DNA of 64,000 nucleotides from Paramagnetospirillum marisnigri. GTDB taxonomy: Bacteria > Pseudomonadota > Alphaproteobacteria > Rhodospirillales > Magnetospirillaceae. Below are positions 24,448 through 33,662 of this stretch, piece after piece; positions within the stretch are counted from its first letter, which is position 1, and every line of letters begins with the position of its first letter. The stretch spans positions 152,484-216,483 of the forward strand of contig NZ_LWQT01000098.1 in NCBI RefSeq assembly GCF_001650715.1, in the 5' to 3' direction. Position numbers and translations under genes: made by a program. The notes beneath the pieces were generated by a model. The model was not told the origin of the DNA. It made no database searches and saw nothing but the letters and a program-made list of their open reading frames with translations.

Positions 24448-26397
24448 GTGTCCGAACTTTATCCGGTTCCCGCCGATTTCGCCGCCCGCGCCCATGTGGA
24501 CGCCGCCGCCTATGACCGCCTGTATCCGGCCTCGGTGGCCGATCCCCAGGCTTATTGGCGCGAGCAGGCGGCCTTCCTCGACTGGATGCGGCCCTTCACC
24601 CAGGTCAGCGATACCCGCTTCGACCCCGAGGACCTGCGCATCCGCTGGTTCGCCGATGGGACCTTGAACGCCTCGGTCAACTGCGTCGACCGCCATTTGC
24701 CCGCCAAGGCGGACATTCCCGCCATCCTGTGGGAGGGCGACCGCCCCGGCGACAGCCGCACCGTCACCTGGGGCGAGCTTTCGGACAAGGTCAACCGCCT
24801 GGCCAATGTCCTGAGCGGCCTGGGCATTGCCAAGGGCGACGTGGTCACCATCTATCTGCCGGTGATCCCGGAAGCCTTCATCGCCATGATGGCCTGCGTG
24901 CGCATCGGCGCGGTGCATTCGGTGGTCTTCTCGGGCTTTTCCGCCGAATCCCTGGCCAGCCGCATCGAGGATGCCGGGGCCAAGCTGCTGATCACCGCCG
25001 ACGAGGGCTATCGCGGCGGCCGCACGGTGCCGCTGAAACGCAATGCCGACGAGGCGGTGGCCGGGCAGCCCAGCATCCGCCATGTGGTGGTGGTGCGACG
25101 CTCGGACGGCGCCGTCCCCTTCACCCCCGGCCGCGACGTCTGGTACCACGAGGCCCTGGCCGCCGCCGCGCCGTGGTGCGAGCCGGTGGAAATGGGGGCC
25201 GAGGACCCGCTGTTCATCCTCTATACCTCGGGGTCCACCGGCAAGCCCAAGGGGCTGGTCCATACCACCGGCGGCTATCTGGTGCATGCCGGGACCTCGT
25301 GGCGGACCATTTTCGACTGGCATGAGGGCGACATTTTCTGGTGCACCGCCGATGTGGGCTGGGTCACCGCCCATAGCTACAAGATCTACGGCCCGCTGCT
25401 GAACGGCGCCACCAGCGTCATGTTCGAGGGCGTGCCCAGTTGGCCGGATTCCTCGCGCTGGTGGTCCATCATCGAACGTCACCGGGTCAACATTTTCTAT
25501 ACCGCCCCCACCGCACTGCGCTCGCTGATGCGCGAAGGCGACGGACCGGTGCGCCGACACGACCTGTCCACCCTGCGGGTGCTGGGATCGGTGGGCGAGC
25601 CCATCAATCCCGAAGCCTGGCGCTGGTACCATACGGTGATCGGCGGCGGCCGCTGCCCCATCGTCGACACCTATTGGCAGACCGAGACCGGGGCGGTGCT
25701 GCTGACCCCCATTCCCGGCGCCGTAGCCAACAAGCCCGGCCGGGCGGGCAAGCCCTATTTCGGCATCACGCCGCGGGTGGTCGATGCCCAGGGCGGGGTG
25801 ATCGACGGTCCCGGCGAGGGCAATATGTGCTTCGAGGGCTCGTGGCCCGGCCAGGCCCGCACCATCCTGGGCGACCATGACCGCTTCATCAGCACCTATT
25901 TCGCCCCCTTCCCCGGCCTGTTCTTCACCGGCGACGGCGTGCTGCGCGACGAGGACGGCTATTACTGCATCACCGGCCGGGTCGACGACGTCATCAATGT
26001 CTCGGGCCACCGGCTGGGCACGGTGGAGCTGGAAAGCGCCATCTCCTCCCATCCGGCGGTGGCGGAATCGGCGGTGGTGGGCTATCCCCACGAGGTCAAG
26101 GGCCAGGGCGTCTTCGCCTATGTCACCCTGAAGGACGGCATTCCCGCCACCGAGGATTTGCGCCGGGAAATCAAGGACAGCGTCCGCGCCCGCATCGGCG
26201 CCATCGCCAGCCCCGACATCATCCAATGGGCCCCGGCCCTGCCCAAGAACCGGGCGGGCAAGATCCTGCGCCGCATCCTGACCAAGGTGGCCGCCGACGA
26301 TTTCCAGAATTTTGGCGACACCTCGACCCTGGCCGATCCCGGCGTGGTGGACGACATCGTCCAGCGCCGCAAAGCCGACAAAGGCATTTATCTATAG
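24448..26397 (+). CDS. acs: Acetyl-CoA synthetase (unit 1)
   Basis: The 649-residue enzyme matches AMP-forming acetyl-CoA synthetase along its length. It has the N-terminal block LDWMRPF...IRWFADGTLN, the P-loop YTSGSTGKPKG (about 259-269), DTYWQTETG, and the C-terminal NRAGKILRR with Lys605, the lysine acetylated by Pat-type enzymes in known Acs proteins. It converts acetate, ATP and CoA to acetyl-CoA. A propionate-preferring relative is possible. The start is GTG at 24448 after TGAGG; the nearby ATG at 24434 is in another frame. It diverges from the sulfhydrylase gene. Confidence 0.93.
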   Translation: MSELYPVPADFAARAHVDAAAYDRLYPASVADPQAYWREQAAFLDWMRPFTQVSDTRFDPEDLRIRWFADGTLNASVNCVDRHLPAKADIPAILWEGDRPGDSRTVTWGELSDKVNRLANVLSGLGIAKGDVVTIYLPVIPEAFIAMMACVRIGAVHSVVFSGFSAESLASRIEDAGAKLLITADEGYRGGRTVPLKRNADEAVAGQPSIRHVVVVRRSDGAVPFTPGRDVWYHEALAAAAPWCEPVEMGAEDPLFILYTSGSTGKPKGLVHTTGGYLVHAGTSWRTIFDWHEGDIFWCTADVGWVTAHSYKIYGPLLNGATSVMFEGVPSWPDSSRWWSIIERHRVNIFYTAPTALRSLMREGDGPVRRHDLSTLRVLGSVGEPINPEAWRWYHTVIGGGRCPIVDTYWQTETGAVLLTPIPGAVANKPGRAGKPYFGITPRVVDAQGGVIDGPGEGNMCFEGSWPGQARTILGDHDRFISTYFAPFPGLFFTGDGVLRDEDGYYCITGRVDDVINVSGHRLGTVELESAISSHPAVAESAVVGYPHEVKGQGVFAYVTLKDGIPATEDLRREIKDSVRARIGAIASPDIIQWAPALPKNRAGKILRRILTKVAADDFQNFGDTSTLADPGVVDDIVQRRKADKGIYL

Positions 26398-26403
26398 ACT
26401 TTG

Positions 26404-26425
26404 TGTTGTATAACGTATATCAACA
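26404..26425. promoter_or_regulatory. Inverted repeat upstream of the ABC binding-protein gene
   Basis: TGTTG and CAACA are separated by 12 bp centred on ACGT, in a markedly AT-rich stretch between acs and the binding-protein gene. It probably contains the promoter of the transporter operon. The second copy is at 55133-55154. Confidence 0.4.
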
Positions 26426-26453
26426 TGGAAACGCTGTATTAACAGGAGAGCCG

Positions 26454-27437
26454 ATGATGTGGAGTGCCAAGCAGGTTGCCCGGACGGTGATGGCGGGCCT
26501 GATCGCCCTGGGTGCGGCGGGCAAGGCCCAGGCCGCCGACAAGGTCGAGGAACTGACCCTGGACTACGCCTATTACAATCCGGTCAGCCTGGTGCTGAAG
26601 AACAAGGGTTGGCTTGAGGAAGAGCTGAAGAAGGACGGCATCAAGGTCAAGTGGGTGCTGTCGCTGGGCTCGAACAAGGCGCTGGAATTCCTCAACGCCA
26701 AGAGCCTGGATTTCGGCTCGTCGGCCGGTGCCGCCGCCCTGCTCGCCCGCATCAACGGCAATCCGGTGAAGTCGGTCTATGTCTACTCCAAGCCGGAATG
26801 GACCGCCCTGGTCGCCGCCAAGGGCAGCCCGATCCAGAAGGTCTCCGACCTGAAGGGCAAGCGCATCGCCGCCACCCGCGGCACCGATCCGCACATCTTC
26901 CTGCTGCGCACCCTGGCCGAGAACGGCCTGACCGAGAAGGACCTGAAGGTGGTGCTGCTGCAGCACCAGGACGGCAAGCTGGCCCTGTTGAAGGGCGACG
27001 TGGACGCCTGGGCCGGTCTCGACCCGCTGATGGCCCAGGCCGAGGTCGACGACGGCGCCAAGCTGTTCTACCGCAACGCCGAGATCAACACCTGGGGCGT
27101 GCTCAACACCCGCGAGGACTTCGCCAGCGCTCATCCCGAGCTGGTGGCCAAGGTGATCGGCGCCTATGAGAAGGCTCGCGCCCACGCCATCGCCAATCCC
27201 GACGAGTTGAAGAAGATCATCGCCGAATCGGCCAAGCTGACCGAGGCGGTGGCCGCCCGCCAGCTGGAGCGCACCGACCTGTCCACCGCCGCCATCGGCC
27301 CACGCCAGCAAAAGACCATCGAGGCCGCCGGCATCGCCCTGCAGAAGGAAGGTGTCATCGCCGCCGACGTGAATGTTCCCTCGGTGGCCGCCGCCCTGGT
27401 AGACTCCTCCTTCGTGACCAAGCTGGGCGTGAAGTAA
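26454..27437 (+). CDS. ABC transporter periplasmic binding protein, SsuA/TauA/NrtA type (unit 1)
   Basis: The 327-residue protein has a signal peptide ending AGKAQA-AD and the type II binding fold of sulfonate/nitrate/taurine importers, with LSLGSNKALEFLNAKSLDFG and LKGKRIAATRGTDPHIFLLR. The ATG at 26454 follows AGGAGAG. It heads a three-gene importer operon with permease and ATPase. Sequence cannot fix the ligand; aliphatic sulfonates fit the sulfur genes around it. Confidence 0.9.
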   Translation: MMWSAKQVARTVMAGLIALGAAGKAQAADKVEELTLDYAYYNPVSLVLKNKGWLEEELKKDGIKVKWVLSLGSNKALEFLNAKSLDFGSSAGAAALLARINGNPVKSVYVYSKPEWTALVAAKGSPIQKVSDLKGKRIAATRGTDPHIFLLRTLAENGLTEKDLKVVLLQHQDGKLALLKGDVDAWAGLDPLMAQAEVDDGAKLFYRNAEINTWGVLNTREDFASAHPELVAKVIGAYEKARAHAIANPDELKKIIAESAKLTEAVAARQLERTDLSTAAIGPRQQKTIEAAGIALQKEGVIAADVNVPSVAAALVDSSFVTKLGVK

Positions 27438-27447
27438 GGACATCTTC

Positions 27448-28266
27448 GTGAGTGATCTTCAGGAAAACGCCCCCGTCGCCTCTGGCGGCGGGGGTTTCGC
27501 CTCCCTCGGACGCGGTGGACTGGGGCTGATTCTCCCCATTGGCCTCGCCCTGGGCTGGGAAGTGGCGGTGGCGCTGCACTGGGCCGATGGCCGCCTGCTG
27601 CCGACGCCGTCCAAGGTCTTCGCCACCCTGTGGGCTTTGGGCGTCGATGGCACCCTGCCCGGCCATCTGTGGGCCACCCTGCACCGGGTGGCGCTGGGCT
27701 TCTTGTTCGGCGTGACGGCGGGGACCCTACTGGGCGCGGTGTCGGGCTACTGGACCCTGGCGCGCCGCCTGCTGGACCCTACCTTGCAAGCGCTGCGCAA
27801 CATCCCCTCCATCGCCTGGGTGCCCATGTTTATCCTGTGGTTCGGCATCTTCGAGACCTCGAAGGTGATCCTGATCGCGGTGGGCGTGTTCTTCCCCATC
27901 TATCTCGCCCTGACCAGCGCCATCCTGGGCGTCGACCGCAAGCTGGTGGAGGTGGGACGCATCTTCCGTTTCTCCCACCGCGAGATGATCACCCGCATCC
28001 TGCTGCCCGCCACCCTGCCCTCCTATATCGTCTCGCTGCGCGCCGGTCTCGGCCTCGGCTGGATGTTCGTGGTCGCCGCCGAATTCATGGGCGCCGAGGA
28101 GGGCCTGGGCTTCCTGCTGGTGGACGGCCAGCAGACCGGGCGGCCCGCCACCATCCTGGCCTCCATCACCGCCTTCGCCATCCTGGGCAAGACCACGGAT
28201 TGGCTGCTGGCGCTGTTGTCCGCCCGCGCCCTGCGCTGGCAGGACAGCTTCAAGCCCGCGGAGTAG
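27448..28266 (+). CDS. ABC transporter permease, SsuC/TauC type (unit 1)
   Basis: The 272-residue membrane protein has about six hydrophobic helices and the cytoplasmic EAA-like loop near EVGRIFRFSHREMITRILLP, which docks the ATPase. It belongs to the binding-protein-dependent permeases for sulfonate, taurine or nitrate. The start is GTG at 27448, 10 bp after the binding-protein stop. It is the middle gene of the operon. Confidence 0.9.
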   Translation: MSDLQENAPVASGGGGFASLGRGGLGLILPIGLALGWEVAVALHWADGRLLPTPSKVFATLWALGVDGTLPGHLWATLHRVALGFLFGVTAGTLLGAVSGYWTLARRLLDPTLQALRNIPSIAWVPMFILWFGIFETSKVILIAVGVFFPIYLALTSAILGVDRKLVEVGRIFRFSHREMITRILLPATLPSYIVSLRAGLGLGWMFVVAAEFMGAEEGLGFLLVDGQQTGRPATILASITAFAILGKTTDWLLALLSARALRWQDSFKPAE

Positions 28267-28270
28267 GCCC

Positions 28271-29041
28271 ATGCTCGACCTCGTTTCCCTGTCCAAGCGC
28301 TATCCCAACGGCCTGCTGGCCCTGGAAGGCCTCAGCCTGTCGGTGGCGCCGGGCGAGATTCTCGCCATCGTCGGCGGCTCGGGCTGCGGCAAGAGCACCC
28401 TGTTGCGCCTGATCTCCGGTCTCGACGCCCCGACTTCGGGCCGCGCCAGCCTGGACGGCACGCCGCTGACCGCGCCGCGTCCAGAAATCGGCATGGTGTT
28501 CCAGGAACCCCGGCTGATGCCATGGCTGAGCATCGACGACAATGTGGGCTTCGGCATCCGCCACCTGCCCGCCTCCGAGCAGAAGAGCCGCATCAATGAG
28601 GCCCTGGCACGGGTGGGCCTTGCTTCCCATGCCGGTCATTGGCCACGCGAGCTGTCGGGGGGACAAGCCCAGCGGGTCGCCCTGGCCCGCGCCCTGGTGG
28701 GACGGCCGCAGGTTTTGCTGCTTGACGAGCCCTTCAGTGCCCTGGATGCCCTGACCCGTGCCGATCTCCAGGACCATCTGCTGGAGTTGTGGCATTACGA
28801 CCGCCCCACCATGATCCTGGTGACCCACGACATCGAGGAGGCGCTGGTGCTGGCCGACCGCATCGTGGTGATGCAGCCCAATCCCGGCCGAATCCGGGTC
28901 GAGGTGACGCCCCATCTGGCGCGGCCGCGCGACCGCCTCGACCACGAATTCCAGGAATGGAAGTACAAGTTGCTGGCGGAACTGGACCATGCGTCACGGC
29001 CGCCGGGGGGCGAGGAACTCTCCCCCGCCGCCGCCATTTAA
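28271..29041 (+). CDS. ABC transporter ATP-binding protein, SsuB/TauB type (unit 1)
   Basis: The 256-residue ATPase has Walker A GGSGCGKST (35-43), the signature LSGGQAQR, Walker B VLLLDEPFSALDA and the switch histidine in VTHDIEEAL. It lies 4 bp after the permease stop. This architecture is that of sulfonate and nitrate importers. Confidence 0.93.
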   Translation: MLDLVSLSKRYPNGLLALEGLSLSVAPGEILAIVGGSGCGKSTLLRLISGLDAPTSGRASLDGTPLTAPRPEIGMVFQEPRLMPWLSIDDNVGFGIRHLPASEQKSRINEALARVGLASHAGHWPRELSGGQAQRVALARALVGRPQVLLLDEPFSALDALTRADLQDHLLELWHYDRPTMILVTHDIEEALVLADRIVVMQPNPGRIRVEVTPHLARPRDRLDHEFQEWKYKLLAELDHASRPPGGEELSPAAAI

Positions 29042-29076
29042 CGTCTGCCCGAGTCGAGTTGAATCCCCCTTTACAT

Positions 29077-29136
29077 CGTCATGCCCGGACGTGACCCGGG
29101 CATCCACGGACCCCCGGGTCAAGCCCGGGGGTGACG
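29077..29136. repeat. Intergenic palindromic repeat, type 3
   Basis: Two hairpins, ATGCCCGG/CCGGGCAT (29081-29103) and CCCCCGGG/CCCGGGGG (29111-29131), lie inside the outer pair CGTCA and TGACG. This composite, with GACCCGGGCATCCACGG, is a dispersed repeat known from many alphaproteobacterial genomes. It separates the ABC operon from osmC. The second copy is at 57806-57865. Confidence 0.75.
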
Positions 29137-29158
29137 GGAACGGAGAACGGAGACCACC

Positions 29159-29671
29159 ATGAACGCCGATGACCTGCGCGCCCTGCAAGCCCCCATCAAG
29201 GACAAGTACAAAGTCGACCCCGCTACGGCGGTAATCACCCTGAAGGCCAAGGGTGAACTGGACGGGGAAGGTATCGCCTGCAAGGTCGATACTGGCCGCG
29301 CCCTGGTGGAGGCCGGTCTGCACCCCGCCACCGGCGGCAGCGGCATGCAGGCCTGTTCCGGCGACATGCTGCTGGAAGCGCTGGTGGCCTGTGCCGGGGT
29401 GACCCTGAAGGCGGTGGCCACCGCCATCGGCTTCGAGTTGAAGGGCGGCAGCGTCTCGGCCGAGGGCGACCTGGACTTCCGCGGCACCCTGGGGGTGGCC
29501 AAGGACGCCCCGGTGGGATTCGGCCAGATCCGCCTGCGCTTCGACCTCGACACCACCGAGCCGCAGGAGCGCATCGACCAGCTGACCAAGCTGACCGAAC
29601 GCTATTGCGTGGTGTTCCAGACCCTGGCCAAGCCGCCGCAGCTGACCCTGGCCGTCGCCGCCCATGGCTGA
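29159..29671 (+). CDS. OsmC family protein (unit 1)
   Basis: The 170-residue protein has the OsmC layout with a redox cysteine in the central helix (LLEALVACAGVTLKA) and the second in the C-terminal region (ERYCVVFQTL). Such proteins reduce organic hydroperoxides or act on related thiol chemistry. It overlaps the following lyase gene by 8 bp and is coupled to it. The start at 29159 follows GGAGAACGGAG. The placement with a sulfur importer and a lyase suggests a role in thiol or sulfane sulfur handling, by inference. Confidence 0.85.
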   Translation: MNADDLRALQAPIKDKYKVDPATAVITLKAKGELDGEGIACKVDTGRALVEAGLHPATGGSGMQACSGDMLLEALVACAGVTLKAVATAIGFELKGGSVSAEGDLDFRGTLGVAKDAPVGFGQIRLRFDLDTTEPQERIDQLTKLTERYCVVFQTLAKPPQLTLAVAAHG

Positions 29672-30815
29672 GGTGCCACCCCGGCGGCCCGAGACCCTGG
29701 CCGCCACCGCCCTAGGGCATGAGGACGCGGCGACGGGAGCCCTGATCCCGCCGCTGCATCCCAGCACCACCTTTCGCCGCGACGCCGATCTGGGCTATGG
29801 GCGCGGGCGGGTCTATGCCCGGGCCGACAACCCTACCTTCGACGCCGCCGCCGAGTTGCTGAGCGCCCTGGAGGGCGGCGAGCAGACCCTGCTGTTCGCC
29901 TCGGGCATGGCGGCGGCTACCGCCGTCTTCCTGTCCCTGTCCCCCGGCGACCATGTGGTGGTGCCCCGGGTGATGTATTGGGGGCTGCGGTCCTGGCTGC
30001 TCGGCTTCGCCAGCCGCTGGGGCCTGGAGGTGGAAGGCGTCGACGCCGAGGACCTGGACGCCGTCCGCGCCGCCCTGAAGCCCAGCCGCACCCGGCTGGT
30101 CTGGCTGGAAAGCCCCGCCAATCCCCTGTGGGGGATCAGCGACATCGCCGCCATCGCCGAACTGGCGCACCGGGCGGGGGCAAGGCTGGCGGTGGATTCC
30201 ACCGTGGCAACGCCGGTGCTGACCCGGCCGCTGGAACTGGGCGCCGATCTGGTGATGCATTCCGCCACCAAATACCTCAACGGCCATTCCGACGTGGTGG
30301 CGGGCACCCTGACCACCCGCAGCAAGGACGAGGACTGGGACCGCATCAAGGCGGTGCAGAGCCAGAACGGCGCCATTCTCGGCACTTTCGAAGCCTGGCT
30401 GCTGCAACGCGGCCTGCGCACCCTGTTTCCCCGGGTTCAATGGCAGTGCCGTAGCACCCTCGACCTCGCCCAGCGGCTCGCCGCCCATCCCCGGGTCGCC
30501 GAGGTGCTCTATCCCGGCCTGCCCGACTTCCCCGGCCACGCCCTGGCGGCCCGCCAGATGACCGGCGGCTTCGGCGGCATGCTGTCCATCCGGGTCAAGG
30601 GCGGCGAGGCCGCCGCCGTGGCCGTGGCCGCCAGGGTCGGGCTGTGGAAGCCCGCTACCTCGCTGGGCGGGGTGGAAAGCCTGATCGAACACCGCGCCAG
30701 CATCGAGGGGCCGACCTCGCCGGTTCCCACCGATCTGCTGCGTCTGTCGGTGGGGCTGGAAGCCGTCGACGACCTATGGGCCGACCTGGATCAAGCACTG
30801 GACTCAAGCCGCTAA
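29664..30815 (+). CDS. metC: Cystathionine beta-lyase-like PLP enzyme (unit 1)
   Basis: The 383-residue protein is a Cys/Met-metabolism PLP enzyme. The PLP lysine is Lys203 in HSATKYLNGHSDVVAG, a pattern closer to cystathionine beta-lyases than to gamma-synthases. It would cleave cystathionine to homocysteine, pyruvate and ammonia, or desulfurise cysteine. It overlaps osmC by 8 bp and ends 10 bp before the convergent regulator gene. A cystathionine gamma-lyase role cannot be excluded. Confidence 0.85.
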   Translation: MAEVPPRRPETLAATALGHEDAATGALIPPLHPSTTFRRDADLGYGRGRVYARADNPTFDAAAELLSALEGGEQTLLFASGMAAATAVFLSLSPGDHVVVPRVMYWGLRSWLLGFASRWGLEVEGVDAEDLDAVRAALKPSRTRLVWLESPANPLWGISDIAAIAELAHRAGARLAVDSTVATPVLTRPLELGADLVMHSATKYLNGHSDVVAGTLTTRSKDEDWDRIKAVQSQNGAILGTFEAWLLQRGLRTLFPRVQWQCRSTLDLAQRLAAHPRVAEVLYPGLPDFPGHALAARQMTGGFGGMLSIRVKGGEAAAVAVAARVGLWKPATSLGGVESLIEHRASIEGPTSPVPTDLLRLSVGLEAVDDLWADLDQALDSSR

Positions 30816-30825
30816 AAAACTCCCG

Positions 30826-31470
30826 TCACGCTCTGGCGGCCGCGGGGCTTGCACTTCCCATATCCTCAAGATCGAGAGCCATGCGGACCAGTGCCGACAG
30901 GCTTTCCGCCGCCATCTTGTCCATGACCCGGGCGCGGTGGATTTCCACGGTCCGGACGCTGATTGCCAACTGCGCCGCCGCGGCCTTGTTGGACAGGCCC
31001 AACACCACCAGATCCATGACCTCGCGCTCTCGCGGGGTCAACTGCTCGGCCCGCGCCTTGACACCTTCGCGGCGACGGCGGTCGAGATAGGCCTTGGCCC
31101 CCTTGTCCAGGGCAAGCGAGACGGCGTTCAGCAGGACCGTATCCTCGAACGGCTTTTCGATGAAATCGGCGGCGCCCTCCTTCAGGGCCTGCACCGCCAT
31201 GGCCACATGGGCATGGCCGGTGATGACCACCAGGGGAATCGACAGGCCTTGCTGATTGAAATAGCGCAACAAATCCAGGCCGCTCATCCCCGGCATGCGC
31301 ACATCGGCGACGACGCATCCCGGCCGGGACAGATCGGTCGTGGCCAGGAAGCTCTCGGCATCAGCATGGGCCCGGCTGACCATACCCGCCGAGTCCAGCA
31401 GCATGACCAATGAGTCCCGAACACCCTGGTCATCGTCGATGACATGAATTACAGCCCCATCCATCCCCAT
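30826..31470 (-). CDS. FixJ-type response regulator, last gene of kinase operon (unit 1)
   Basis: The 214-residue regulator has a receiver domain with IDDDQ and phospho-acceptor Asp56 (VVADVRMPGMSG) and a LuxR-type helix-turn-helix (about 145-205, LTPREREVMDLVVLGLSNK). This is the FixJ/TtrR branch. It follows the MASE1 kinase by 12 bp and is probably its partner. In this unit the operon has lost its native 5' end and is read from the SDR-type promoter at the junction. Confidence 0.9.
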   Translation of the reverse strand: MGMDGAVIHVIDDDQGVRDSLVMLLDSAGMVSRAHADAESFLATTDLSRPGCVVADVRMPGMSGLDLLRYFNQQGLSIPLVVITGHAHVAMAVQALKEGAADFIEKPFEDTVLLNAVSLALDKGAKAYLDRRRREGVKARAEQLTPREREVMDLVVLGLSNKAAAAQLAISVRTVEIHRARVMDKMAAESLSALVRMALDLEDMGSASPAAARA

Positions 31471-31482
31471 ACCCGCCTGAAA

Positions 31483-33060
31483 CTAATCCTCTGCCCGGGG
31501 CAAGGTGAAACGGAACACGCAACCGCCACGCCCGCGCTCGGCCAACCACAGCCGACCTCCGTGCGCCTCTATGATAGTACGACTTATGGACAGGCCCAAG
31601 CCCATGCCAGAGGTCTTGGTCGTATTAAATGGTTGGTATAGGCGGGCCGCAAGTTCATCGCTCATTCCAGGGCCGCTATCCGACACCGAGACCTCCACCG
31701 CCCCGTCCTCGCCGCCGCGAAGGGTAATGACGATCTGACGGCGTCGGCCCGCCCTCTCCGCCAAGGCATCGACGGCGTTGCTGATCAGGTTGACCAGCAC
31801 CTGCTGAATCTGGATCGCATCCACCATCACCATCGTGCCGACAAGGTGGTTCACCACCTCCATCCGCACCGCCAGGCGGTCGCAATCGATCCGGGTCAGT
31901 TCGATGGCCTCGGCCACCAGATCGGTGATGGCGTGGGGGTGGCGGTCAAGTTCGCCGCGCCCGATGAAATCGCGCAGGCTTTGGATGATCTTGCCCGCCC
32001 GCTCGGCCTGGGCGGCGACGCCATCAAGGGCTTGGCGGACTTTCTGGGGGTCGCAGTCAGGCTGGGTCATCAGGCGTTGCGTCGCGCGGGTATAGTTCAT
32101 GACCGCCGCCAGGGGTTGGTTGATCTCATGCGCCATGGCCGCCGCCATCTCCCCCGCCGTCGACAGGCGGGCATAGCTGGCCTGCCGGTCGAGGTGATCG
32201 CGCAAGGTCGCCTCTGCCCGACGGCGCCCCGTCACCGCCGCTCCCAGGAACAAGGTCGACACGGTCAAGGACAGCATGCGGAACTGGTAGGCGGTGATGG
32301 CCTGGACATTGGACACCACGGCGACAAAGGCGAAGGCGATCCCGATCTGCATCACCATGTTGATCAGCACCGCCCCCGTCAGGCCGAAGCGCGAGGCAAC
32401 CCAGATGGCCGGCAGGAACAGCAGGAAAAATAGCTGCAGCCCCCCTTCCGACATCCGCTGGATGTTGAGCACGAGAATCGCGCCAACGAGCAGCGTCTGT
32501 ACGGCAATTTCCAGCAACATCGCCCGGGGAGGCAGCCGGATGCCATCGCGCAGCACCAGGATGGCGCTGGTCACCACCATGACGCCGACCATGTCGCCAA
32601 TCCAGGATGCCGCCATGACCGGCATAAGCTTCGCGACGGTGATTTCGCCCAGCGCCAGAAGCTCTTCCAATTGCAGCAGCGAATGAACCAGGGCGGCTAA
32701 GGCCGCCACCATCACCACGGTGAACAGGTCGCGGAATGTGGACAGATCGGTTCTGATTCTGCGGCGCAGGAACTGGGCCGCCCCGCCCCAAACCACCATC
32801 ATGACGGCTGTTTCCAGCAGCAATTCCCATAAAGGGATTGTGGTGGGACAGAACAGGTGGGTGCCGACGACTTCGCCGATCAGCACCATCGGCGCAAACC
32901 GCCACCCCCCCATCAGCAGGGCGGCGAAACCGATGCCGGTGGACGGGTCCCACGGCACCATGCCGTGGGGTTCCATGGTCTGGAAATGCTCGACATATTC
33001 CAGGGCGAGATACATGACGAGCAGGACCAGGGCGCTCCGCAGGGTCGGCGGCGATCTCAT
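31483..33060 (-). CDS. MASE1-type membrane sensor histidine kinase (unit 1)
   Basis: The 525-residue kinase has a multi-helix N-terminal membrane sensor (about 1-280, resembling MASE1), a FixL-like dimerisation box with phospho-acceptor His311 (AMAHEINQPL), and a GHKL ATPase domain (NLISNAVDAL, DSGPGMS, GMGLGLSISR). The signal is unknown. Its start overlaps the stop of the upstream FixJ-type regulator by 4 bp (33057-33060). Confidence 0.9.
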   Translation of the reverse strand: MRSPPTLRSALVLLVMYLALEYVEHFQTMEPHGMVPWDPSTGIGFAALLMGGWRFAPMVLIGEVVGTHLFCPTTIPLWELLLETAVMMVVWGGAAQFLRRRIRTDLSTFRDLFTVVMVAALAALVHSLLQLEELLALGEITVAKLMPVMAASWIGDMVGVMVVTSAILVLRDGIRLPPRAMLLEIAVQTLLVGAILVLNIQRMSEGGLQLFFLLFLPAIWVASRFGLTGAVLINMVMQIGIAFAFVAVVSNVQAITAYQFRMLSLTVSTLFLGAAVTGRRRAEATLRDHLDRQASYARLSTAGEMAAAMAHEINQPLAAVMNYTRATQRLMTQPDCDPQKVRQALDGVAAQAERAGKIIQSLRDFIGRGELDRHPHAITDLVAEAIELTRIDCDRLAVRMEVVNHLVGTMVMVDAIQIQQVLVNLISNAVDALAERAGRRRQIVITLRGGEDGAVEVSVSDSGPGMSDELAARLYQPFNTTKTSGMGLGLSISRTIIEAHGGRLWLAERGRGGCVFRFTLPRAED

Positions 33061-33662
33061 CCGCGTTTCTGCGACAGCAGTTGCGCCAGTTCCACGGCGG
33101 TCCGCACCCCCATCTTTTCGAAGACGTGGGAGCGGTGCACCTCCACCGTGCGCATGGTGATGCCCAGGTCATCGGCGATCACCTTGTTGAGCTTGCCCGC
33201 CAGGACCAGATCCATCACCTGACGTTCGCGCAAGGTGAGCGCCGCCAGCCTGGAGGCCAGCGATGCGGCGTCGGCTTCGCTTTCGCGTTGCTTGGCGACC
33301 CAGGTCAAGGCGTCGATCACCCGATCCACCAGATCATTGTCGTTGAACGGCTTCTCGACGAAGTCGCGCGCCCCCTTCTTCAGGGCCCCCACCGCCATGG
33401 GCACATCGCCATGGCCGGTCAGGAAGATCACCTGCAGGCGCGAGCCGCGCTCCAGCAGATGCTCGAACAGCTCCAGCCCGGTCATGCCCTCCATGCGGAT
33501 GTCCAGCACCATGCAGCCGCGCCGGTCCTCGGTCCAATCCGCCAGGAAGGCTTCGGCGGAGTCGAAGGTTTCCGCCTGGATTCCCCGCGACTGGAACAGC
33601 CAGCCCAGCGCGTCGCGGATGGCCTCGTCGTCATCGACGATATAAACCGCGCCCTCGGTCAT
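33057..33662 (-). CDS. FixJ-type response regulator, partner of PAS kinase (unit 1)
   Basis: The 201-residue regulator has YIVDDDEA at the acidic site, phospho-acceptor Asp54 (MVLDIRMEGMTG), the Thr/Lys switch residues (FLTGHGD, EKPF) and a LuxR-type helix-turn-helix (LTLRERQVMDLVLAGKLNK). I start at 33662, where ATGA overlaps the kinase stop; longer frames to 33725 lie inside the kinase. In unit 1 it is coupled to the chimeric kinase. Confidence 0.9.
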   Translation of the reverse strand: MTEGAVYIVDDDEAIRDALGWLFQSRGIQAETFDSAEAFLADWTEDRRGCMVLDIRMEGMTGLELFEHLLERGSRLQVIFLTGHGDVPMAVGALKKGARDFVEKPFNDNDLVDRVIDALTWVAKQRESEADAASLASRLAALTLRERQVMDLVLAGKLNKVIADDLGITMRTVEVHRSHVFEKMGVRTAVELAQLLSQKRG

